Shown here piece after piece: positions 42,820 to 49,621 of a stretch of DNA of 49,621 nucleotides (position 1 is its first letter; every line of letters begins with the position of its first letter). Origin of the DNA: CAZMCC01 sp964564695 (GTDB taxonomy: Bacteria > Planctomycetota > Phycisphaerae > Phycisphaerales > UBA1924); assembly GCA_964564695.1 (NCBI GenBank), contig CAZMCC010000013.1:1-49621 (forward strand). The letters are read 5' to 3'. Below the pieces are notes generated by a model that made no database searches, had not been told where the DNA came from, and was given only the letters and a program-made list of their open reading frames with translations. A program made the translations under genes and the position numbers.

Positions 42820-44145
42820 TTACCCCGCCGACCCCACCAGCGCCGCATTCGTCGGGAACCGCTGCAGCGCCGCGAGCAGCTGCTCGACCTGCATGTGCGG
42901 CGGCATGTTGATCAGCCGGCGACGCAGGGCCGTCACCGTCTTGAGTTCATGCTCACCCATCAAGAGGTGCTCCTTGCGGGTGCCGCTGGCGGCGAGGTTG
43001 ATCGCCGGGAACAGCCGGCGCTCGGAGATCTTGCGGTCGAGCACGAGCTCCATGTTGCCGGTGCCCTTGAACTCCTCAAAGATCACCTGGTCGCCGGCCG
43101 AGCCCGTGTCCACGAGGCACGTCGCCAGGATCGTCAGGCTCCCGGCTTCCTCCGAGTTGCGGGCCGCCCCGAAGATCTGCTTGGGCACTTCCAGGGCACG
43201 GCTGTCGATGCCGCCCGTCATGGTCCGGCCGCTCGAGGCGTGCTTGCGCGAGCGGTTGAACGCCCGCCCCAGACGCGTGAGCGAGTCCATGAGCACCACG
43301 ACATGGCGCCCCGCCTCGACCATTCGACGGCAGCGGTCCATCGTCAGCATCGCGATGGCGATGTGTTGCTCGACGTCGTGGTCGTTGCTCGACCCGATGA
43401 CGCGACAGCGCGGGTGCATCGGCGGCTGGCCCGGAGACTGGCCCTCACGCGGCGGCAGCGGCTCTTCCGTGGCGCCCGACTCGATGAGGTCCTCGGTCGA
43501 GCCCATGTTGGCGAAGGAGCGCCGGAAGTCGGTCATTTCCTCGGGACGCTCATCGACGAGGAGCAGGATCACCTCGATGTCCTGGTGATTGCGCAGCAGC
43601 GCTCCGGCGATGTCCTTGAGCAGTGTCGTCTTGCCGGCCTTGGGGGGGCTGACGATCAGCCCGCGCTGGCCGCGGCCGATCGGGCAGAACAGGTCGACCA
43701 GCCGGCAGCTCGCCGGGCACCCGGGGTACTCGAGCGCGAGGCGCGGCTGGGGGTCGATGCTCGTGAGTTCATCAAACGGTTTGGTCTTGCTGAACCGCTC
43801 GGGGTCCATGCCCTCGATCGCGACGATCGACTCCACCACCGACCGACCCCCACCTCCCCCGCCACCTCCACCGCCGCCCCCACCCTGTCTGTGGTGGCCG
43901 CGCTGCTGATGATGGGGGTGGTGGGGCGGACCCGGGTGGCGTTGGCCCTGCGGCTGGCCGCGGTGGTTCCCGCGGACGCCGACCTGGACGGTGATGCTGA
44001 GCCCCGGGCGGAGGGCGTAGCGCTCGCCGAAGGAGAGCGGGACGAAAGGATCGTCGTCGCGCACGACCGGGAGGCCGCCGGCAACCTGCCGGACCCGGCC
44101 CTCGGCGCGCGCAGGCCAATCGAGGATGCCTGTGAGCGTCGTCAT
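42820..44145 (-). CDS. rho: Transcription termination factor Rho (divergent N-terminus)
   Basis: A 441-residue hexameric RNA helicase that ends transcription. The ATPase core is well conserved: PIGRGQRGLIVSPPKAGKTT (Walker A at about 167-174), LLVDERPEEMTDFRR, VVVLMDSLTRLGRAFN, GAARNSEEAGSLTILATCLVDTGS and EFKGTGNMEL. Three features are odd. The Rho_N domain is absent. The RNA-binding cold-shock-like part is short and lacks the aromatic GFGFLR-type motif. A His/Gln/Gly-rich insert (about 60-100) ends in 13 consecutive glycines. A further insert of about 38 residues (GATEEPLPPREGQSPGQPPM) lies before RVIGSSND. The start is ATG 44145. Confidence 0.93.
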   Translation of the reverse strand: MTTLTGILDWPARAEGRVRQVAGGLPVVRDDDPFVPLSFGERYALRPGLSITVQVGVRGNHRGQPQGQRHPGPPHHPHHQQRGHHRQGGGGGGGGGGGGGRSVVESIVAIEGMDPERFSKTKPFDELTSIDPQPRLALEYPGCPASCRLVDLFCPIGRGQRGLIVSPPKAGKTTLLKDIAGALLRNHQDIEVILLLVDERPEEMTDFRRSFANMGSTEDLIESGATEEPLPPREGQSPGQPPMHPRCRVIGSSNDHDVEQHIAIAMLTMDRCRRMVEAGRHVVVLMDSLTRLGRAFNRSRKHASSGRTMTGGIDSRALEVPKQIFGAARNSEEAGSLTILATCLVDTGSAGDQVIFEEFKGTGNMELVLDRKISERRLFPAINLAASGTRKEHLLMGEHELKTVTALRRRLINMPPHMQVEQLLAALQRFPTNAALVGSAG

Positions 44146-44276
44146 GTGATCGAACTGTCGGACAGGGCGTCCCCACTCAAAAGATGGTGTGGACACCGTT
44201 CCCCGCCTCGCCCCGCCGCGTGGTCTTGGACGGATTCGCACCCGCTGGCCTGGGCCGGCGGCGCAAACCTTACTAG

Positions 44277-44305
44277 ATCAGAGCATACGCCGGCTCCGCT
44301 GTCAA
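44277..44305 (-). promoter_or_regulatory. Sigma70-type promoter of rho
   Basis: Reading on the minus strand, TTGACA (44305 to 44300), a 17-nt spacer and TCTGAT (44282 to 44277) form a strong match. It predicts a 5' leader of about 125 nt for rho, a place where Rho autoregulation by attenuation is known in other bacteria. The remainder of the 359-nt rho-ptsI spacer holds only a weak TATCAT (44414-44419) that may serve ptsI. Confidence 0.7.
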
Positions 44306-44413
44306 GCGAACCGACCGTCGTCTGGATGAAGTATCGGTAACTCGTGCCCCCCGCCTGAACCTCCCCGCCAAAGCTCCTGTGTTTGCGCTGGTGTGGACCG
44401 TGCACCAAGCCCG

Positions 44414-44419
44414 TATCAT
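44414..44419 (+). promoter_or_regulatory. Possible -10 box of the enzyme I gene
   Basis: TATCAT lies 85 nt before the ATG at 44505. No -35 hexamer is seen at normal spacing. A GGAGG ribosome binding site at 44487-44491 follows. Confidence 0.3.
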
Positions 44420-44504
44420 GGCCTCGCGCCCGGGGGACCGATGGTTCCTTCCGCCGCCCCCCCCGCAGCGCAGTCAAGCGATCTTTGGAGGTCCGACACC
44501 CGGC

Positions 44505-46262
44505 ATGCAGGTCATCCGCGGCATCCCAGTCTCCCCGGGCGTGCGGATCGGGCGCGTGTTCGTCCTCGACGACGAGAATGTCCGCATCCCGCGCCGCATG
44601 GTTCCCCCCGAGATGGTGCCGGGGGAGCAGCAACGCCTCAAAAAGGCCCTCGACGCCTCCGTCGTGGAGCTGACGGCCCTGCGCCAGCAGACCGAGGACG
44701 AGCTCGGCCCCGAGGCCGCGAAGATCTTCGCCTTCCACATCGGCATGCTCTGCGACCCCTCGCTCACCAAACCCATGGCCGAGCTGGTCGAGAAGGAACG
44801 CATCACCGCCGAGTTCGCGGTCTTCAAGTCCTTCCAGGACCTGGCCAGGCGATTCGCGGCCATCCCCGACCCCGCGTTCAAGACCAAGGTCGACGACGTC
44901 AAGGACCTCAACAACCGCGTCATCAAGCAGCTCATCGGTGAGCACTCCTCGCGCCTCAACCAGCTCGGCGCCAGCGCCGTCGTCATCGCCCGCGACCTCA
45001 CCCCCAGCCAGGCCGCCGAGTTCAACCGCAAGCAGGTGCTCGCCTTCGCCACCGACCTGGGCGGACGCACCAGCCACACCGCGATCTTCGCCCGCGCCCT
45101 GGGCATCCCCGCCGTCGTCGGATGCTCCGACGCCACCAACCAGGCCCTCGACGGCGCCGAGGTCATCGTCGACGGCGACCGCGGCCTGGTCATCCTCGAC
45201 CCCACGGCCGAGGAGCTCGAGAATTACAAGGGCTACATCGAGCAGCAGCGGGTCTACCGCCTCAGCCTCGCCGAGCTCGCCAGCCTCCCCAGCGTCACGC
45301 CCGACGGCGTCGCCATCGAGCTGCTCGCCAACATCGAATTCCCCGAGGAAATCCCCGTCGTTATCGACTGCGGCGGCGAAGGGGTCGGCCTGTACCGCAC
45401 CGAGTTCCTCTACCTGACCCAGGACCGCGACCCGACGGAAGAGGAGCACTACCAGGCGTACGCCAAGGCCGTGCAGCTCAGCGCGGGCCGGACGCTGACC
45501 ATCCGGACGGTCGACCTGGGGGCCGACAAGTACACCCAGGCCCAGGCCGAGACGCCCGAGCGCAATCCGTTCCTGGGGCTGCGGTCCATCCGCTACTGCT
45601 TCCACGACCAGGCGATGTTCCGCACCCAGCTTCGGGCCCTGCTCCGCGCCAGCGCCCACGGCCCCATCAAGCTCATGTTCCCGCTCATCACCACGCCCGG
45701 CGAGCTTCGCCAGGCGCGGTTCCTCCTCAACGACGTCATGGAAGACCTCCAGCACGAGGGCCACGCCTTCGACCGCAACGTGCAGGTGGGCATGATGGTC
45801 GAGGTGCCCGCGGCCGCGATCATGGCCGACACCTTCGCCCGCGAGGTCGACTTCTTCAGCATCGGGACCAACGACCTCGTGCAGTACACGCTGGCGGTAG
45901 ACCGCACGAACGAGCGGGTGGCGTATCTGTACAACCCGGCCCACCCGGCGGTGATTCAACTGATTAAGCAAACCATCGATGCCGCGGCAAGGCACAACAT
46001 CCCCGTTTCCTGTTGCGGCGAGACGGCCGGCGACATCGGCTATGCGCTCTTGCTGATCGGCCTAGGATTACGTACTCTGTCGGTCACGGCGGCCTCCATC
46101 CCCTCCCTGAAAAGGTGTGTTCGGACGGTAACCGTTAGCCAATGCGAGCAGGTGGCGGCGAAAGCCCTGTCGCTCGATTCGGACGCCGCGGTCTCCGCTT
46201 ACCTGCGGGACGCGGCTCGAAGGATTCTCCCTGAGGCGTTTGACGGGCGTTCCGTCGAGTAG
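44505..46262 (+). CDS. ptsI: PTS enzyme I (phosphoenolpyruvate-protein phosphotransferase)
   Basis: A 585-residue cytoplasmic enzyme that passes phosphate from PEP to HPr. The phospho-His is His191 in GGRTSHTAIFARA (E. coli His189). The PEP-binding barrel has EGVGLYRTEFLY, GANLG-type DLGADK, and the C-terminal FFSIGTNDLVQYTLAVDRTN. Cys504 in CCGETAGD matches E. coli Cys502. Length is normal. The ATG at 44505 has GGAGG upstream. The frame is open to 44379, but the extra part is Pro-rich and non-conserved. No HPr or EII gene is in the window, so its role may be regulatory, as often in planctomycetes. Confidence 0.95.
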   Translation: MQVIRGIPVSPGVRIGRVFVLDDENVRIPRRMVPPEMVPGEQQRLKKALDASVVELTALRQQTEDELGPEAAKIFAFHIGMLCDPSLTKPMAELVEKERITAEFAVFKSFQDLARRFAAIPDPAFKTKVDDVKDLNNRVIKQLIGEHSSRLNQLGASAVVIARDLTPSQAAEFNRKQVLAFATDLGGRTSHTAIFARALGIPAVVGCSDATNQALDGAEVIVDGDRGLVILDPTAEELENYKGYIEQQRVYRLSLAELASLPSVTPDGVAIELLANIEFPEEIPVVIDCGGEGVGLYRTEFLYLTQDRDPTEEEHYQAYAKAVQLSAGRTLTIRTVDLGADKYTQAQAETPERNPFLGLRSIRYCFHDQAMFRTQLRALLRASAHGPIKLMFPLITTPGELRQARFLLNDVMEDLQHEGHAFDRNVQVGMMVEVPAAAIMADTFAREVDFFSIGTNDLVQYTLAVDRTNERVAYLYNPAHPAVIQLIKQTIDAAARHNIPVSCCGETAGDIGYALLLIGLGLRTLSVTAASIPSLKRCVRTVTVSQCEQVAAKALSLDSDAAVSAYLRDAARRILPEAFDGRSVE

Positions 46263-46698
46263 CCCCGGGGTGCAGGACACTCGGCCGGCACGCCATTGGG
46301 GCTGCCCGGTCGGACTATGGCGCACGGCCCGCGGGCCGTCTGACCAATCGTCGTGCGGACTCGGTTCACACCGGGTCCCGGCGGGGCGGACGGCTCGAGC
46401 AGGGCTGAAAGCGCACGCGGGCGATTCACCAGCAGGTGGGTTACCCAGCGGTGTGCGACGGGCGGCAGGGCGCGAAAGCGTCCGCCAGACTGCCCGAAGT
46501 TGGGCCCGCCTTGGAGCGGGCCGACGGCGCGGGGTTCCCTCGTGCCGGCAAGGCGTGCGGACGGTCCGAACACGGGCGATTCGATTCAGGCGGCTGATGC
46601 CGAGGCATCGCTGGTGTGCGCCCTCGCGGATTTCGCGTGTGTGTGCGCCGCAGAAAGAGCCCGCCCATAAGGAATGGGCGAGCTGAGGACTCGTAGAC
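46263..46698 (+). other. 436-nt spacer, probable long structured leader of the RNase E/G gene
   Basis: No gene is supported here. A perfect 16-bp palindrome ACGGCCCGCGGGCCGT (46324-46339) lies inside a possible outer stem of ATTGG and CCAAT. Several further GC-rich dyads follow. The region lacks the conserved words of RNase P RNA, tmRNA and SRP RNA. E. coli rne is known to have a long autoregulatory 5' UTR, and a similar role is possible here. The early palindrome could instead end the enzyme I transcript. Confidence 0.45.
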
Positions 46699-49621
46699 AT
46701 GATGGAAGATCAAGCACGCACGCCGGATACGGGCGCAGGCGGAGACAGTGGGGGCGGTGGGGGGAGTGAAGGCAGCAGCGGCGGGACCGGCCCCAAGCGC
46801 CGGCGGTCACGCGGTCGGCGCGGCGGCAAGCGCCGCACCGGCGCCGCTGAAGGCGCCCCCGCGGGTGAAGCGGCGGCCCCGGAAGTACGTGAAGAAGCCC
46901 CCGTTGAAGAAGTCGCTGCACCCGAGGTGGCCCCGGTGGAGACTGGCGATGGCGAAGCGCGTCCCAAGCGCCGTCGCTCGCGCGGCGGTCGCGGCAAGTC
47001 GCGCGGAGGCGCGGAACGGGGCGAAAGGCGCGAGCCCGCTCGTGCGGCGGCGCCGGCCCTGCCGGCCGTCAAGCGCGAGATGGTGATCAACTACGTTCCC
47101 GGCGAGGAGTGCCGCGTCGCGGTGCTCGAGGAGGCCAAGCTCGAGGAGTTCCACTCCGAGCGGGCCGACGCGGTCAGCCACGTCGGGAACATCTACCTGG
47201 GCAAGGTCGTGAACGTCGAGCCGGCGATCCAGGCGGCGTTCGTGGACTTCGGCCTCGAGCAGGCTGCGTTCCTGCACGTCAGCGACCTGCACCCGCGGTA
47301 CTTCCCGGGCGAGGACGGCGAGACGACCGAGCAGGTGGGCAAGAAGGTGCCGCGGCGCGATCGGCCGCCGATCCAGGCGTGCCTGCGCCGGGGCCAGGAG
47401 ATCGTCGTCCAGGTGCTCAAGGAGGGCGTGGGGACCAAGGGCCCGACGGTCACCAGCTACCTGAGCATCCCGGGCCGGTTCCTGGTGATGATGCCGCTGA
47501 TGGACCGCGTGGGCGTCAGCCGCAAGGTGGAGGACGAGGACACGCGCCGGCAGATGCGCCAGATCCTCGACCAGCTCGAGCTGCCCGACGGCTTCGGCTT
47601 CGTGCTCCGCACCGCGGGTATGGACCGGACCAAGACGGAACTCAAACGCGATCTCGCGTACCTGCTCCGCCTGTGGAAGGACATGGAGAAAAGGTGGAAG
47701 CAGGGCTCGGCGCCGCGACTGCTGTACGCCGAGAGCGATCTTCTGGTCCGGGCTCTCCGCGACATGCTCTCGGGGGACATCGAGCGGATCGTCATCGACA
47801 ATGAGGCGGCTCTCACGCGTGCGAGCAAGTTCCTCAAGATCGTGGCTCCGCGCACGGCGGCCGGGCTCGTGCACTACACGGGCCGCGTCCCGATCTTCCA
47901 CGTGACCGGCGTCGAGCCGCAGATTCGGAACATCCACGCTCGTGAAGTCCCGCTGCCCTCGGGCGGACGCCTCGTGATCGACGAGACCGAGGCATTGGTC
48001 GCGATCGACGTGAACAGCGGCAAGAGCCGCGACGCGGGCGATTCGGAGACCAACGCGTACAACACGAACATGGAGGCGGCCGAGGAGATCTGCCGCCAGC
48101 TCCGCCTGCGCGACGTGGGCGGCATCATCATCAACGACCTCATCGATATGCGTGCGTCCAAGCACCGTCGCGAGGTCGAGGCCCGCTTCAAGGAGCTGCT
48201 CAAGAAGGACCGGGCCAAGAGCACACTCGAGACGATCAGCGACTTCGGCATCCTCGAGATGACACGTCAGCGCATGCGGGGGAGCCAGGAGAGCCTGCAC
48301 TTCTCGACGTGCCCGACGTGCCGCGGGCGCGGGCTGGTGCAGAAGTCCGACAGCGTCTCGGCCGACGCGCTGCGCGAGCTGGCGACGCTGCTGGAGCACT
48401 CGCGCGTGTGGCGGGTCGAGATGGTCGTGAGCCCGCGGATCGCGGGCGAGCTGCTCAGCACGAAGCGCCGGGCCCTCAACCGCCTCGAGCGCGGCGCGGG
48501 CAAGCGGATCGACGTACGCATCAGCGAGGCGATCCCCGTCGACCGCGTGGCGTTTTACGCGTACGACGACCGGGGCGCCGACATCGACGTCGACAAGCTC
48601 TCGGTCCCGCGGGTCGATCCCGCGAACCTTGTGCCGTGGGAGAAGGACCTCAACCTCGACGACTGGACCGTCGACGCGGACTCCGAGGGCAAGGCGGTCC
48701 AGGCCGCCGAGCCCGTCGATTCCGAGCCCGACGCGGCCGACCACGCCGACTTCCTGTCGTCGACGGACTTCGACGACATCGAGGCTCCCGTCGAAGTCAG
48801 CGGCGAACGCAGCGGCCTGCCCGGGCTCACCGGCGAAGCCCGCCGTGGCGGTCGGCGCGGACGAGGCGGTCGCGGCGGCAGCGGTGGTGGCGGAGGAGGT
48901 GGAGGTGGAGGCGGTGGTGGTCGCGGCGGCGACAACGCGCGCGGCCGCGGACCGGATCAGGGCCAGGGCCGGCGCCAGGAGCAGCCTCCGCGCCGACCTG
49001 AGGCGGGCCCGCCCGATGGCGAGCACGATCGCGCTCCCGACCCGTCGCTCGACGGCGAGGCGCCCCGCACCGAAGGCGGTGACGGGCACGCCGGAACCGG
49101 CGAACCCGGCCAGGAAGGGCAGAAGCGTCGTCGTCGTCGCCGCCGTCGCGGTCGCGGCGGACGCGCCGGCGAAGGCACGGGCGGCCCGCCCGCCGGTGAC
49201 GGCGCGCACGCTGGTGGTCCCGACGCCGAGGGCGGCGAGCCGCGCGATGGCGCGGAGCCCCGGAGCGACTTCAATGACGCCGAGGGCGGCGATCGCGGCG
49301 ACGACCGTGAGGCGCCCGAGGGCGCCGATCACGATCGTGGACCGCGCGACGATGAGGACATGCACGGCGACGACGGGCGCGATGGGCCGTCGGACGCCCA
49401 GGCCGACCAGTCTCCCGACGGCGCCCCGGGCGCCGGCGGCGACGGCCCGGGTGAAGGCGGGCGGCGTCGCCGACGCCGTCGCCGGCGCGGTCGCGGCGGA
49501 CGCAGCGGCGGAGGTGAAGCCCAGGGCCAGGCCGGCGAGGGTGGCGGAGGTGGTGGCGAAGGCCAGCGCCCGCAGCCCCCTCCGCAGGCGGCCGGCCGTG
49601 CCCCCCCCCGGTACCGCCGGC
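46699..49621 (+). CDS. Ribonuclease E/G, C-terminus beyond the window
   Basis: At least 974 residues, open at the window edge. A disordered N-terminal extension of about 120 residues has two KRRRSRG clusters. The S1 RNA-binding part is near residue 160 (HVGNIYLGKVVNVEPAIQAA). The nuclease core has the metal-binding Asp437 in VAIDVNSGKS and Asp480 in INDLIDM, and the zinc-link CPTCRGRG (538-545). From about residue 700 onward the tail is disordered, with runs of Gly, eight- and nine-Arg clusters, and acidic Asp/Glu blocks, suited to RNA binding or condensate formation. The start is ATG 46699 (or 46702). It initiates mRNA decay and rRNA processing. Confidence 0.93.
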   Translation, partial: MMEDQARTPDTGAGGDSGGGGGSEGSSGGTGPKRRRSRGRRGGKRRTGAAEGAPAGEAAAPEVREEAPVEEVAAPEVAPVETGDGEARPKRRRSRGGRGKSRGGAERGERREPARAAAPALPAVKREMVINYVPGEECRVAVLEEAKLEEFHSERADAVSHVGNIYLGKVVNVEPAIQAAFVDFGLEQAAFLHVSDLHPRYFPGEDGETTEQVGKKVPRRDRPPIQACLRRGQEIVVQVLKEGVGTKGPTVTSYLSIPGRFLVMMPLMDRVGVSRKVEDEDTRRQMRQILDQLELPDGFGFVLRTAGMDRTKTELKRDLAYLLRLWKDMEKRWKQGSAPRLLYAESDLLVRALRDMLSGDIERIVIDNEAALTRASKFLKIVAPRTAAGLVHYTGRVPIFHVTGVEPQIRNIHAREVPLPSGGRLVIDETEALVAIDVNSGKSRDAGDSETNAYNTNMEAAEEICRQLRLRDVGGIIINDLIDMRASKHRREVEARFKELLKKDRAKSTLETISDFGILEMTRQRMRGSQESLHFSTCPTCRGRGLVQKSDSVSADALRELATLLEHSRVWRVEMVVSPRIAGELLSTKRRALNRLERGAGKRIDVRISEAIPVDRVAFYAYDDRGADIDVDKLSVPRVDPANLVPWEKDLNLDDWTVDADSEGKAVQAAEPVDSEPDAADHADFLSSTDFDDIEAPVEVSGERSGLPGLTGEARRGGRRGRGGRGGSGGGGGGGGGGGGGRGGDNARGRGPDQGQGRRQEQPPRRPEAGPPDGEHDRAPDPSLDGEAPRTEGGDGHAGTGEPGQEGQKRRRRRRRRGRGGRAGEGTGGPPAGDGAHAGGPDAEGGEPRDGAEPRSDFNDAEGGDRGDDREAPEGADHDRGPRDDEDMHGDDGRDGPSDAQADQSPDGAPGAGGDGPGEGGRRRRRRRRRGRGGRSGGGEAQGQAGEGGGGGGEGQRPQPPPQAAGRAPPRYRR

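Noticed and set aside
46263..46698. RNase P RNA or tmRNA in the gap before RNase E/G
   Set aside because: The universally conserved words (GAGGAAAGUCC of RNase P, GUUCGAAUC-type end of tmRNA) are absent on both strands.

Overview
The window looks like part of a planctomycete chromosome, most likely of the Phycisphaerae type. This is inferred from the very high G+C, from four large proteins whose N-termini carry the LEPRxLL motif typical of planctomycete giant secreted proteins, and from the mix of housekeeping genes (Rho, PTS enzyme I, RNase E/G, UvrC, queuosine genes). No rRNA, tRNA, CRISPR array, transposase or phage gene was seen.

Layout. 1-4.7 kb: 7Fe ferredoxin, an NfeD-flotillin pair, a PEGA lipoprotein, a frameshifted unknown gene and a hexapeptide sugar acyltransferase. 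4.9-15.5 kb: a membrane-anchored coiled-coil protein ending in a BRCT-like domain, an LpxL-type acyltransferase, a PhoX-like phosphatase, a hotdog thioesterase, a 1515-residue AsmA-like envelope protein and a LOG-family protein. 15.5-17.4 kb: a small Tat protein followed by a GMC oxidoreductase broken by four frameshifts. 17.4-23.4 kb, minus strand: a secreted unknown, queD, queE, queC, a PilZ-receiver protein and an O-antigen-ligase-like protein. 23.6-27.7 kb: a coiled-coil membrane protein, an iron-type solute-binding protein and an M20 amidohydrolase. 27.7-30.2 kb: a possible small RNA, an unknown membrane protein and a short UvrC.

30.4-41.0 kb is the most unusual part: four consecutive paralogues of a LEPRxLL / FG-GAP / tail-repeat surface protein. 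The first two are intact (1223 and 1156 aa), the third is frameshifted and truncated, and the fourth is a 238-aa version whose middle has been removed at a short word shared by the head and tail domains. 41.1-49.6 kb holds a membrane protein with an Ala/Lys tail, a divergent Rho, PTS enzyme I, and an RNase E/G that runs off the window.

Two genome-wide habits show up. First, at least eight genes have a TAnnnT hexamer (mostly TACCnT) ending 5-7 nt before the start codon, with no Shine-Dalgarno sequence in between, which suggests leaderless transcripts. Second, transcription units tend to end in GC-rich hairpins without a T tract. Six clear reading-frame breaks occur. Five of them fit the loss of a single base, often in a short C run, so sequencing error must be considered alongside true gene decay.
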